Part shown: positions 46,093-57,927 of the stretch, in pieces
Layout: each line of letters begins with the position of its first letter
How positions within the stretch are numbered: position 1 is the first letter of the stretch
Assembly: GCA_009760855.2 (NCBI GenBank)
Contig: WPIO01000145.1
Coordinates: 771,001 to 835,000, forward strand
Direction of reading: 5' to 3'
Length of the DNA stretch: 64,000 nt
From: Cristatella mucedo
Lineage: Eukaryota; Bryozoa; Phylactolaemata; Cristatellidae
Position numbers and translations under genes: made by a program
Notes under the pieces: model-generated
Seen by the model: the letters and a program-made list of their open reading frames with translations, nothing else
What the model was told of the DNA's origin: nothing
Database searches by the model: none

Positions 46093-46305
46093 CTAATTGG
46101 CAGACTAGTGCAGATCCTTCTTGCCATGTCCACGTCATGGGCGAAGAACACACTGCTTGATTACTTCCGCTCACTTGAACATATCCGTAGCTGCAAATGG
46201 TCACAACTGACGCACCGGTAGGATAGTATTGGTTTCGGTTTTCGTTGGTAATCCAGGTTTTATAAATTTCAATTGCTCCATCCGACCATGATTGAGGACT
46301 ACAAC
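46093..46305 (-). CDS. CCP/sushi module exon 3
   Basis: A 213-nt exon, the longest of the array. It starts after CACTTGCAG and ends before GTTTGT, a weaker donor than its neighbours, phase 1-1. The module begins GCSPQSWSDG and ends WQEGSALVCQL, with cysteines at GC, TIC, AVC and LVC and the W-x-W signature (TWTW). The region between the first two cysteines is long and carries several aromatics. The next exon is 1.3 kb downstream. Confidence 0.78.
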
Positions 46306-49300
46306 CTGCAAGTGACACAGGAAGGTAAATGAACTTTACAAAATGGTTATTCCGATTCTTACAGGCAATATTGTCGAGCAAGCTTTCGGGATGATGGAGA
46401 CACTCTTACGTATGGAAAAATCATCCCCTGATAAGGCAGTCACTTTTTCATTCTAAAAAACGATTTCATGTCCTGATAAAATATTAAGAATCAGAATTTG
46501 AATGATTGCATTAGGTCCTATAATATACACTGTATCAGAAATAAAGGTGAGGAATTAAGTAAACAAAGTTGCTAATGACTAACTTTCACATGGCAAATGA
46601 AGGCAATAAAATCAATGTTGAAACTAACTATAATCCGTTTGATATTAGTTCTGGTAGGAGACATCAGTTTTGCCCCTTAATTTTTTTTATAACCTTTGAA
46701 TTATCTGAACCATTTGAAAGTACAATAACGATACTTACTCACAGTAGTGTTTTTGTATAAAATAAATTTTTGTTTCAGTCCGAACGGATTAGTAAAATTA
46801 CTCCCGGATCTATCATGTTAACATTCTTAGACCTGATCATTCTTCATATAGTCACAGCATAGATTCTTTATAAATGCAATATCAGTTCTCAATTTTGTGG
46901 TGAGGAAAACTATGCAATCTGATCGGGCAGTAGCATGTACAGAAATTTAGCAGGCCTAATACAAAAGGTTTAGAAAAGTCGATATCTTAGTTCTAACGTA
47001 GCCTGCCAATAAAAGCCTCAAGGACATAGGAGATGCTTACTTAGTTTCGAGGAATACAATATTAGGCTATTTTATTGTCGCTGTTAAGTAATATAATATT
47101 TTAAAAGACGACCAGTTCAGGAGATTTTCGTATCGCCTCTCGTACGTATCGTCACTTTAGGTCCTCGAAAATGATGCTCGTCACGATGCCTGTACGAGGT
47201 CGGTCACTGCGAATCCGAATGTGTTCGAACCAGATTCTGCGATTTGTAGCAGAGGTATTTCCGCTCTTTTGATAGTTGCTTTGGCGATAATGTACAATAG
47301 CATATCACTTGTGCAGTAGAAATCGTGAATTTCAAGGTCGCTAGAAAGCTCATGGCTTTAGTTGTTGTTGAATAGTCTCATGACTATGCAGCGTGATGTA
47401 GAGCGAGTGAATTCTTAAGCATCAATCATTTCATATGTCTGTTTTAGCACGGCTTTGTGCTCGCACTCAAGCCGTATGCTTGTCAAAATTATCCACGCTT
47501 TAAAATTTAGCGATTGGTTATATATTAAGCAACGTCGTTATTGTTATTTAAATAGAATATTTCTTATTTTTTATCTGCATACTTCTTTGAAAAGAATGTG
47601 GTAAATTTTGCAAATATCGATTGATTTGAAGTAAATTGTTGCTAATTTATCTTGATATGCACAATCGTAAAAAAAACTTAATTCCGAAATTTATTTTACC
47701 TGGAAATGATTACTGCCATTAGAACCATTACAAAGCTCATTATTTTACTCAAGAATTCTGAAAACAAATTAATTCAGCATCGTGCAGCTCAAAAAGTGAA
47801 GGAAGCGATTTCGGATAGACTATTTCTCTAAACGTAATACCCTAATACTCATACGTAGCTTGAAGATTTTAGAGCTCCGACATTTATTGTGCCAGCTGTT
47901 TGCTATGCAGGTCATTTGTAGCCGGGTTTACTTTACTTCATTCCTTGGCTTATGCCATGCATTCCCTGCCTGCAGAATCAATTCACGGCCCTCCCTTGGT
48001 CAGGTTCCTGGCTCATTGCTGGTAGGAGTACAGTTTTAGTGCCTTTGAATCGGTATGAAAACTTAAGCAGTAACTGCAGCGAGCTAATGGTGCTGTTGAC
48101 GCCACTAACCAGGTTGTACCTGGGGCCACTGCGAGGCTGTTTGATCCTACCGGCTGAGTAGAACATATGAAGGCTCAGTTACAATGAATACTTCTCATCT
48201 AAGGCGACTATGCCCCAACATTTAACCGCTTGGCGCACGCTGCTAAGGCCGACTGGGAAAGCAAGCTGGCATAGCAAGCCCAGTATGAAGCAAACTGGGA
48301 CGGTGCGCTTACACAGCTAGCTTTCGGGAGAAGTTCGGCCCTAACTCCCCCCAGCTTCCCTCTAACAATCAGACAGAGGTCCATGAGAACAGGGACCGAG
48401 CATATACATAAGCCAACATGGTCATCAGCTGAAGTCAATGAAGGTCGACTTTTGACTACAACTCTATTGCATGCTTAACGCATCTTTTGATGTCCCTGGC
48501 GGCTACGGATATAGTGAAACCAAGAAAGGCACTGAAAATATCTAACTGGGCCCATTGCAATTGGTTTCGGCTAAAACAGTTGCATGTCGACGAACGATTC
48601 CTGAATTTCTGCAGATCCGACCCAAAGAGTGCCACGGATGAACTTGACAGCACAGAGCAACCCAAATAATACTACGTTGCTTGTAGTAAGACCGCAATGG
48701 CGTAATAAAAAAGAACTTTTAGACGATTTGATACCCTCATTCGTAGAGTGGCAGAAGAGCCTTAAACTACTATCACCACCATTTGCATTGGCCATAAAGA
48801 ACCTCCCACTTCAGGATTCAAACGCACGACCTCGGTGATAAAGATCGAGCACCTTGGTTGCCTGCATAAGCTGTCATTCAGAAGCAGCCTATTTGGTCGA
48901 GTAACGTATTCCAACCGAACAAGTCACCTCCCGTCTAGCAGCGAGTTGATTTCAGGGTACTGTAACTCGATCTAAAGGCCATTCTCTTGAATTGATCTAC
49001 CGATGTTAGATAATTCTCAAATAGGCCAACCCACCAACCCGTCATACAGGATTATCTGATAATCTTTGCCTCAGAAAAATGCTCACACAGTGGCCAAACC
49101 TATGGAGCCTGTCGTACAGCATCCAGAAACACCTCATGATAATTAGACTTGAGAAATTTAAAGATTTAAAGAGGTTTAAAAGCTCACCTGATTCTATAAG
49201 CATTTGAAGCTTCAGCTTGAAATGTACTCTGAGTGCTGATACATGCTGCATATACGGATTCTAACGCTAATAAATGGACAAGGTTGGAATATGAGATGGG

Positions 49301-49675
49301 TCTAAAAAGAGATTTTCTGGGACGCTGCAAGAATATTTCACGATTATCATTATCAAGTGTTGAAAAAAAAAGAAGCTAATTGAACTATGAATCGAGTGAC
49401 AGGGGTTGACCACGATTACTGCTTTCATTGTTGGAATACACAGAAGCCACGGAACTGCAGCACGAGCGAATAAATATAAGCTTTGTGTGTCAGTGATTGA
49501 TTGGTTTAATTGCAAAGCATGTGCTGTATCCTCGGAATTTTTTTGTTCTTGTGCTAACGCGTGCTGAAACTGTATATGTTACCATTAACCATATTTATAC
49601 GCTAATACTGTGCATGTTACTTCATATCTTATAATTTTGTTGGACAAAGTACGTGCCACCAATAGCCATTTAAGC
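46306..49675. other. Intron upstream of module 3
   Basis: AT-rich to 47.9 kb. From 47.9 to 48.7 kb a GC-richer stretch has broken frames on both strands (for example WAHCNWFRLKQLHVDERFLN on plus) that could be an old transposon; I cannot assign it. Confidence 0.35.
48735..48870 (-). repeat. SINE-B
   Basis: GCAGAAGAGCCTTAAACTAC, AGGATTCAAACGCACGACCT and following bases match SINE-B in reverse complement. Confidence 0.5.
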
Positions 49676-49765
49676 ACTCTACCGGTATAGCATATGTAAA
49701 GTGCCTGCTTAGAAAGAGATTAAGCTCTCTGAGGTCACAACACAAATTCATTATTATTGTTGGGT
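49676..49765 (+). repeat. SINE-A tail fragment
   Basis: CATATGTAAAGTGCCTGCTT...AAGCTCTCTGAGG followed by ATTCATTATTATTG, matching the SINE-A/LINE-A tail. Confidence 0.5.
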
Positions 49766-49966
49766 TGATGGAGATAGACAGGGCAGCGCTTACAAGCTTT
49801 TATTCTGGGGCAGCCAGCAATTAAATTTCTATGGTGCGCTTATATTTTTAAAGTATCGTCACTTGAAAATGCCTGTAAAATTACTCAATTATGAAAATAT
49901 AAGCAATGAATGGCTTCGCTGGAAGTTGCTGCTATTGTTTCGCTTTTAGATACTATCTGATTTAAC

Positions 49967-50115
49967 AGTCTCTTTTGTATTGCGACAGAAGAGCCTCGAC
50001 GGCTATCACTTGCAGTGGCAATAAAGGATCGCCCAACGTAGGATTCAAACCCACAACATCGGAACCTAGGTCATGAAAAGCAACCGCCTTAGCTAGTGTG
50101 CCATCACGGCTCAAT
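49967..50115 (-). repeat. SINE-B
   Basis: Reverse complement of the SINE-B body and head, ending GCTAGTGTGCCATCACGGCTC; B-box GGTTTGAATCC is conserved (GGATTCAAACC on plus). Confidence 0.65.
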
Positions 50116-51205
50116 ACATCATCTTAGGAATCGAACATAAGGAGTATTTTTCTCTTTATATTTTTCTAGATTAAAGAGGCGTCTTCCCTTTGAACAAAAA
50201 TGTCGTTCCGATGAGTTTTTAATCGTATTAGCCCCGGAGTAACTTCTTCTTTCAAATTAATTGATGTTACCGCTAACATAGATCCACGTAACCAAAGTGA
50301 CTCGAGTTGGTTGTGGGAAACCATAAAGGCTAAAGAAAAGAAGTGCTCACCGGGGAGTTTAGAGACAATATGGCTGACATAGCCCATTAATTACATTGCT
50401 ACCCTCCCACTCATGAAAACCATCGGATATATCTGGGTACAACTGCGAGCAAAGCTAGCAGCAATCACTGCTTGAAGATAAAAACACAACTAATTAAAAA
50501 ACCTTTAACGTTATTTCGTCTTGAATTTTTAAATTTGTTAAATTTTTTCTGCATTTTTTGCAGATTTAAACTGGAAAGTACAAATTGAAACTCATTAACA
50601 TTCTCTAAAGAAACATTACAGCATTTCATTTTGTAAGTCATAGTATTCCTACAAATTATGCTTCAAATCCTTAAGTAAATTTAGTCGATTAAAGTTTCGC
50701 AAAAAGCTTTTTGGATTAAATAGGAAGTGATGATTACATATTACCGACAAATTTTGGAGTATACCGAGCAGTACTAAAAAAATCGCGTCGTTACTTGTCC
50801 GCCGCACGCCCAGGAGTTCGGAGACGCACGCAGAATGTGATGCACGAGAACAAATGAACTAAAGCCTTCTTCTAGTGAAGGCTTCGGAATTGTGATAAAT
50901 TGCAAGGGCCAGCAAGAACTCGACCACGCTATAAGGCATTAATCATTGAAAGCGACGTGTCTGGACGAGTCACGAGGTGCATAAATCCACCATTGAGATC
51001 TGCTACATACAGATATCTCACTCATTTGAACCCTCACTGCTATCACAGACGATGAGCCAAAGCATTTCTTTAACTGACTAGACACTAAATAAGCGAGGCA
51101 AAATTCTACCCAGCTTCTTTTCATTAATTGCAAGATATCTTTTAGAAAGGTCTGTTGTTAGTGTGGCGCTGAATGTTAATTAATGGCCCTGGCTAGTAAA
51201 CTCAC

Positions 51206-51250
51206 CGCAACTGGAGCTGTAGCAAAAGGAGACTTCACTGACAAGTATAT
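51206..51250 (-). CDS. Candidate 45-nt mini-exon with FCY...CG motif
   Basis: It is bounded by a good acceptor (TTTTTATTTCAG) and donor (G|GTGAGT), phase 1 at both ends, so it can be inserted between CCP exons without changing the frame. It encodes ILVSEVSFCYSSSC plus a split glycine codon. The intron separating it from CCP exon 2 would be 124 nt, close to the 115- and 160-nt introns elsewhere in the array. A second candidate at 60187-60237 has the same V-[S/T]-F-C-Y-x-x-x-C-G ending. Splice-bounded tiny frames also arise by chance in this window, so the shared motif is the main support. Confidence 0.4.
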
Positions 51251-51374
51251 CTGAAATAAAAAAGCCCCTATTTTTTCAAAATGCTCTGGATAGCTAGGAC
51301 TGAGGATTAAAGCATATAGGAGCATTTAAAATAGCCAAAGACGCCACAGTGCTTATCTAGGGCTTAGCTCTTAC

Positions 51375-51563
51375 CTTTTGGGATGCATACTATTGGGCGC
51401 CACCACCACAAATAATAGTTGATATTAAAGCAATATACATGTCTGTCGCCATACGATAAATAGCTGGCAGAACTATTACACGCTGCAGTATATTGCTGAT
51501 AAGAGACTCGGTTCGGCGGCTGCCACACAGCGTAATCCGGTAAAGTAGGTTTGTCCAAGCAAC
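51375..51563 (-). CDS. CCP/sushi module exon 2
   Basis: A 189-nt phase 1-1 exon starting after TTTTGAAG and ending before GTAAGA. The module runs from GCLDKPTLPD to IVCIPK, with cysteines at GC, AAC, VYC and IVC. It is short, and the loop before the last cysteine is unusually aromatic (NYYLWWWRP) where the others carry W-x-W. The four-cysteine spacing still fits a CCP fold. A candidate mini-exon lies only 124 nt downstream. Confidence 0.75.
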
Positions 51564-52901
51564 CTTCAAAATTATCAGATTATGCAGGCATGGTAGGCAA
51601 TGACAATACAGAAGATAACAACCATAGCGTAATGAGTGACGGAGGCAATCGGAAACGGAACCGAGCGCCGAAAAAGAGCCAACATCAAGCAGGGAACGAT
51701 CTCGTATCTTTTGTGATACAGCTTCAGTACTCTATCTATTGTGCTGTTGAGGCTATCATGTGATTTGCTCTCAGTGAAGGTTTATCAGGCATCGACATTA
51801 CATTTCCACTTAAGCGTTCAAGCCAAAGTGTTTTACAGTGTGAACAGAAATGAGCGTGCTTTAGGCTGAAAGATCCTCAAAAGGTTCAACAATTATGTCT
51901 GCAATGATCGGCAACCGGTGAGCCTATCTTTCACGAGTGGGGAAATGAAAGCGGTCAAATCTTACGAGTGACGTGGCCTCGTTGGGCATTTGGCATCTCA
52001 ACCGTTGCTGGACATATTTGAAGCTCCAAGTGACTTGGTCGTACAGGCGCAAAGACTCGACTGTGTGGATATAGACACTTGGCAGTGTTTTCATACATCG
52101 ATACATACATCTTTTCAACACGATTCCTATTGGTGATGGGAACGTGCTGACAGCCAGCACCGGAGCTACTGAATGTCTGGAGGACTTCACAAGGTCATAG
52201 GTCGGAGGCTGTCACTCCTCGAAAGCCACTTTCACGCTCACTCATCTCTTTAAGATGCGGACAACACGTTATTGTTAGAGATTGATCCGGGTTCCTTCTA
52301 TGTTGATTTAGAAGTTCCCGGCGCACTCAGAAGAATCACAGTCCAGCGAGGTGCTGGGCTTGTGTAGACTTATAGACCAGTGAAGCTCCTGCAACCCGAC
52401 TCTTTGAAATGAGCGCGACAACTCGATTATGCCTGCCCAGGTAACTCGGCAGAAGGCGATGGTCGCAGAAAGTTGAGACAGCATGGACATCTGCTAGCCG
52501 AATAGAATGCAGTAAATGCAGTCTTAATAATACTAATCAGATAGGTCTCAGCTTTGCGCTAGCCGCAGCCAACCTAGTCGAAGCCAACTAGGCCCAGCCT
52601 ATGCTCTGGCCGATCTGGCGAGTAATCGAGTGACTCAAATTCTTCCATCGATGGAAATACTTCAAAGTAGGATTTCTTCGGCGCTTCCGCTCGGCTGCCT
52701 TTGAATGCGCTGGGCGAAGAAGAATTTCCCTACCCAGGATGGTATTATAGTGCACTACTGACGGCCGAGAACGGTCGTCTTTTTAAATAGCGTTCGTGCA
52801 GCTGTTTTTGCATCGCGAGACTGAAGCGAGCGGGCGTTGCATCGACATTGCGTCGCGGTGCGACGATATCGATAACGATAGAGAAAGATAGAAACGATAA
52901 C

Positions 52902-52977
<76 letters not shown>

Positions 52978-54429
52978 GGGAAGAGCAAGAGTGAGAGAGA
53001 GAAAGAGTAAAAGAGTGTGCTTTTATATCGTAATCAATGAACATGTTTCCTAGCTTTAAATTGGTTTCCGAAAACATTAGGGTATCCCTATTAGATATCC
53101 CTCATAAGAAAATGGCTGTAAATCTTGTGCTTGACACTTGATCTTGTGCTTCCACCATCGCCGTGAAGACCCACTGAGCCAGTGCGAGCGTCGTCATACG
53201 TGGCAAGTGATTTTTTCTTAAGCTTGCCCAGCTAGACTTGCCGCCACCGAGCTAACGGCGGCTGTGGCATGCTTTGGTGGCATCGAAAGATTCTCACGTG
53301 GCTGCACGCACCAAGACAGAGACAGCAGTAGATCTAGTACTTCTGGATGCAGCAGGGAAAGAATGAGAAGCCGTTCGGGAAGCCATGCATAGTCCAGCGT
53401 GTGAGCCTCGACGGAAGACACGTGAAGCCATCACTGTGGACGGGCAGGGGCCGCTTATCGATGGAGGCCGAGGGAGCGTGATAACTATGCCACAAGCTGT
53501 ATACGATGGCGAATTTCATGCATAAAGGTGCAGCCGTGCGAGAAAAGAAATTGGCCCTCAGTTCTCGCGGTTCAACAGCGTAGACGAACTTCGCTGCTGG
53601 AGGAAATGCTGGGGCTTGCTCTTGCACACCTCGAGCATGTTCTGTTTATCTAGCGTACGTCAACTGTCACCACCGTGCATTTCCGGCGGTAGGTTACCGA
53701 GAGGTTATCTAGAGGTCACTTAGCCTGGGAGCTGTACCGGACGCGGACGGATGTGCATGCCGGAAATCAGTTTATTTTTTATATTTTTATGAGCCTGTAA
53801 TGTTTTGCAATAGATGCGTTCCTTGCGTCTGAAAAATACCGACAAAAACACTCGTATTATAAAATTAGAACTATGAAAATGACAGAGCCATTCTACTCCA
53901 TCATCAGCAGTTTCAATTTTTAAAATAGAGAGCTAGAATTTTGAGGCATCATAATCCTTGCTCACAAGTCAACTTTCAGCAAAGCCTCACAGGACTTCGT
54001 CTTTTGCATTATCAATAGATGAGCTTGACCTTTAATAAAGCTGCCTTTTGCCTAACACCATCTTAGACGTATTTCAATGAATCGATCACGCCGGTGGGAC
54101 CCTTAATTTTCAGTGTTCAATCTCAAAAGGGCTTGGCTGCTGGCCAATTATTCCGCAGCCCCCAAACGGGAGTCTCAACTCTTAGACGGCAACGAAAGGC
54201 AAGAATTGGTTACACGTGCTCGGGAATTCCCACAGTCCGAACGAGTATTTCATTTTTTGATTAGCCAGTAAACGGCTTTCGGCAAGGCATGGGAACTTAA
54301 TTCTTCCCTTCCATCTTTGAATGCGAGAAGAGCTCGAGTACAGAGTTTCGAGAGTAGCCACTCCAGAAAGTACCTGTCGCCAACTTGCCGCGTGACGGAC
54401 AAACTTGCGGCTCGCTTTAATTATTAGTT
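51564..54429. other. Intron between modules 1 and 2, first half
   Basis: Apart from the AG microsatellite I recognise nothing. GC content rises in 52.3-53.7 kb and several overlapping frames are open there without motifs. Confidence 0.35.
52905..52980. repeat. (AG)n microsatellite
   Basis: About 65 nt of pure AG plus AGAGAC/AGAGGG edges, preceded by GATAACGATAGA units. Confidence 0.95.
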
Positions 54430-54465
54430 ATATATATATAAACATATATATATATATATATAAAT
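54430..54465. repeat. (TA)n tract
   Basis: TA-rich tract next to the LINE-A palindrome. Confidence 0.8.
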
Positions 54466-54539
54466 AACATGAATAAAATGGTTATGGGTGACATGTACAG
54501 GGTCAACATGCAAGTATGGTTAGTGGCAGCATGCACAGT
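54466..54539 (-). repeat. Inverted arm of the LINE-A palindrome
   Basis: 74 nt matching 54554-54627 in reverse complement with about four mismatches, next to a TA-rich tract (54430-54465). Confidence 0.7.
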
Positions 54540-54553
54540 GTCAGCACGCATAA

Positions 54554-54762
54554 ACTGTGCATGATGCCACTAACCATACTTGCATGTTGACCCTGTACAT
54601 GTCACCCCTAACCATGTTATTCATGTTGTTTATCTAGCATGATATTACTCATCATTTAATTGCGTTTCCCTTTGCAGCAAATGTAAAGCGCCTAGAAAGA
54701 GATTGAGTTCTCTGAGGGCGCTTTATCAAGTGAATTATTATTATTATTATTATTATTATCAA
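54554..54762 (+). repeat. LINE-A 3' end with inverted duplication
   Basis: A plus-strand LINE-A end with hairpin and (ATT)n at about 54733-54761. Its first 74 nt (54554-54627) are the near-perfect inverse of 54466-54539, so the 5' end is a palindrome with a 14-nt loop. Confidence 0.7.
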
Positions 54763-54825
54763 ACTCCTTGAACTCGGTCGTTAGAGGCGAACTCTTTAAC
54801 GACTGGGTCAAACCATTGAGGCAAA
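54762..54825 (-). repeat. SINE-A head fragment
   Basis: GAACTCGGTCGTTAGAGGCG...GACTGGGTCAAACC resembles the SINE-A tRNA-like head complement, placed right after the LINE-A ATT tail. Confidence 0.4.
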
Positions 54826-54920
54826 TGGCGTTAAACAAGACAGATGAGAAATGGTGACACTACGGATACCGAGGCATTCTATGAAATAGGAATTATGCGT
54901 TAATGTGACAGAGAACATCT

Positions 54921-55092
54921 GTGTGCGTGCGTGAGTGTACATGTGTTTGCTTGTGTATGTGTTTGCTAGTGCATGTGCTTGCTTGTGCATGTGTTTGCCT
55001 GTTCGCGCTCGCGTTTGCACGTATGTGTGTGTGTGTGTGTACATGTGTGTGTGTGTGTGCGTATGTGTGTGTGTGTGTGTGTGTGTACGTGT
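54921..55092. repeat. (GT)n-rich tract
   Basis: Imperfect GTGT(TT/CA) units, then nearly pure GT at 55024-55086. Confidence 0.9.
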
Positions 55093-55129
55093 GCAAGAGA
55101 CAGAATAATTAGCTTGGTGAGCGCTCTGA

Positions 55130-55863
55130 TCACATTGGACAGAAGATGATATAAGACATTACTGTCCATCCCTCGAAGGCCACGCCCACGAGCTCGGCCA
55201 GATAATCATGAACTTGGGGACGATTAGGAGCCGCTCGGCGTCCGGCGAGTATTCGGCAGAGCATCGGGGCGTCCTGCGATGGCTGCTCGGCGTCCAGCAA
55301 GGCGAGGGCGGTTCAGATTAATCTCAGCTGCACTGCGAGATTTTTCCAGCTCGTGCTCTAGCGCTCAGAGACTCTGGAGTTTAACGTAGGGCAGACGATG
55401 CTGCCTGCCCACAGCTAGAGGCCCTATTGCGATCACTGGACTCGCGACGGCTCACACGATGTCCCTACTTTAGCAAATAATTCTTGCTGTCCTATCAGCC
55501 ATAGAAAAGTGAGTTTGCCACCAGTATCCGAACCGATGAAACGCGAGGACTTGCTTGTCAGAATTTGCACAGCAGGATAGCGAAATCCCCTAGAGAAAAA
55601 AAAGCACTTTAAATCCAGCGCCGGCCCTCAATTGAAAGCGGTCTTGCCCTTTCCAGGGCCTCGGCAGCCCGCCCTACCCAGACTGGATACCGTGGCTCAA
55701 TAGACTCGCGAGGCCAAAGACCAGCCTAGGCTAAAAAGGAAAAGCTGTTACAGTGAGTCGCAACAGTTTGGCAAAGGCGAGCCGGGCTCGAGATTGAGAG
55801 GGATCTTCTTGACTTCAAGTTTTCGGATGCACGCCCGATCTCACTGTCTAGTGTCAGCTCGTG

Positions 55864-55900
<37 letters not shown>

Positions 55901-56525
55901 GCTCGTGGTTCATCGCATTCACATAGCTTTTACATTCGCCGGGTAGCGTCCGTGTCGGTGATGCTTTTATTCAGAGCCAACTACTTATTCGCATCGTCAA
56001 TGCGATACTAGATGGATCATATTCGCATGCAGTCATGTGCACACGGAGGCCGCTTCTCGTTCTTGGAAGACGGCTGTCAGAAAGTCTCGATAAACTCGCG
56101 ATCGGCCGAGCACGTGATATACGTTCGCGTGCAAGCAAGTGCTTATTTTCCACCCTGAGAATTTGCACGTCAGTTTTCATAAGCTCGGATCTCAGTTCTG
56201 CGAATCTTGAGTGCAGCTTCTAGGGCTCGCGGAGTCCAGGGCTACTTTTCTACTTGAATTGAAACAGCAGAGCTCGAAGAGGGATTCGGGCGCTCGATAT
56301 GCGTGGCCTTGTCACGACTGCTGCACATAATGTCCTCAGAGATCCGCGATTGGCAAAAGTAACTGGCCGGTGAATTGAGCAGATTCAGCATATGCAACTC
56401 AACTCTTGGTAGAAAGAAAAACTCGAGCCGAAGACAAATCGAGTCAAGTCTAAACTTTAAGTCGCTGTTGACTGTAGGCGTGGCAAGCAGCCTTCACGGC
56501 AGCTGCGGCAGCAAGTCACACTCAC
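55130..56525. other. Intron between modules 1 and 2, second half
   Basis: GC-richer unique-looking DNA with the ATC repeat. No exon recognised. Confidence 0.35.
55866..55901. repeat. (ATC)n microsatellite
   Basis: About twelve ATC units, flanked on both sides by GCTCGTGGTTCATC, a short direct duplication. Confidence 0.9.
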
Positions 56526-56732
56526 CCCAGTCGCAGCTGAAGCGAAAGGTTTCCCATCTGTATCTGTCATATGACCATCTGCAGGTCGCCTGGGGAGTTC
56601 CAGTTGGCACCATTCCGTCCTGGCATGATAGCTGAATTGTACCGAGCGGATAATAGTAACCGCCCCTCGAACTGGTGATGCCACCGTTGACGTAATCAAT
56701 AACTTCCCAGGGCAACCAAGCCGCCGGACAGC
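56526..56732 (-). CDS. CCP/sushi module exon 1 (5'-most seen)
   Basis: This 207-nt exon encodes one CCP (sushi) module, an extracellular protein- or glycan-binding fold held by two disulfides. It begins after an AG at GTGTCTATTTAG and ends before GTGAGT, phase 1 at both ends. The residues run from GCPAAWLP to FSCDW, with cysteines at GC, LSC, ATC and FSC and an aromatic-rich stretch (YDRYRWE) before the last cysteine. It is one of the longer modules in the array. No signal peptide exon is visible upstream, so the protein must begin further 5'. The intron to the next CCP exon is about 5 kb. Confidence 0.8.
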
Positions 56733-57927
56733 CTAAATAGACACAATTTTTTGAGCCCGACAAAATTCAAAGTATGCACTGCTTAGTCTTACATTAAACA
56801 ATCTAGCGGTACATACAAGCATTTCTTGAATTGCTTCTGAACGAGATTACATGTGGGCAAAACAACGTGCAATGAAGCTTGCAACTGATAACTCAAATTG
56901 GAATTACAAAATGTGACCGTAATTTCCTAAATACATTAAATCTTCGAAATTTGTAAAAAAATGTGCTTATAAATTAGAGGTAGTCTTTTCCGTATTTTGT
57001 TACTCACATTCTATTCATTGCGAGTAAATTCAGTTCGTAAATATGTGCCACTAATTTTCTGTGTTTTAAATGCCGAAATATACCATGGCAAATAGAAACC
57101 ATTTTCAAACCTGTTATAATTGTATTTTTTCGGAAGCTAAATTTTGAAAATGTATTTAATTTCCTTTGGTCTCTGTTATAGGGAGGACTTCGAGAGCTAG
57201 GTTGATGTTAATTATACTAGGCCTATAGCCTCGTAGGACCTGGGATGAGAAAATGAGCACTGAATGCAATTATTTTTCGCAAATCTATTTCAGATAGCCG
57301 CACGCACGCACGCACGCACGCACATATATACACGGAGCAGAGGTCGTTTGTTACTGGCTGAGCTATTGCCCGAAGATGCTGCATGCAATCACTGCCCGAC
57401 ATAACTTGGTTCACGGCAGCCTAATTTGAGCTCCCCGGCCGACCGCGCTAGCTCGCATGTCGGCTGGACGCGCCCTCCCGATCGCCGTTGGTCCGGCTTA
57501 AGAGCCGGACCTGGTGATAGGCAACGGCACCGGCGCGATATTCGTCAATTTGGCAGTGCCGTTGTAGCATTGGCAGCGAGGATGTACGGATGGCCGCGGG
57601 CCGGAACAAGACCGATAATTAGGCTGCCCTTGCCCGGACTTTCACAACTGCTTCTGTGCATCGGCAATAATGAGGCCTTTCATGGTCTGGGCTCTCGGCA
57701 GCTGGCGGCCAAACAACGAAGCTTTCCTGGCGGACCTCGGCATTCGACGGAGCAAAGAGCGTTGCGGCGGCTTCGCGTCTCCGACGCCATCGCTGGCTCG
57801 GACGCCGCGTGGTCCCTGTTCCTGAAACGCGAGGCGCGGGTAACACCCGCGACCTCTGCGGGGTAGGGCGCCGCCGGCTAGTGCATTCGTGCGCGTTAAA
57901 ATTTTTAATGAATCTTTTATATACACG
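56733..57927. other. 5' of module 1, with GC-rich block
   Basis: AT-rich to 57.2 kb, then a sharp GC-rich block (57.42-57.87 kb) with open frames of 94-146 codons on both strands, as expected from base composition alone. It may be part of an unrecognised element. Confidence 0.35.
57297..57324. repeat. (CGCA)n microsatellite
   Basis: Six to seven CGCA units. Confidence 0.9.

Noticed and set aside
50166-50387. Minus-strand ORF ending EDASLI as an exon
   Set aside because: It has a plausible donor (G|GTGAGC) inside but phases do not fit the CCP exons, no cysteines are present, and no other support exists.
52745-53077. A Ser-Leu repeat ORF
   Set aside because: It is a translation of the AG microsatellite.
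54893-55169. His/Thr-rich ORFs as metal-binding proteins
   Set aside because: They are translations of the GT/CA microsatellite.
55866-55901. CRISPR-like array
   Set aside because: The regularly spaced repeats are a simple ATC microsatellite, and the genome is eukaryotic.
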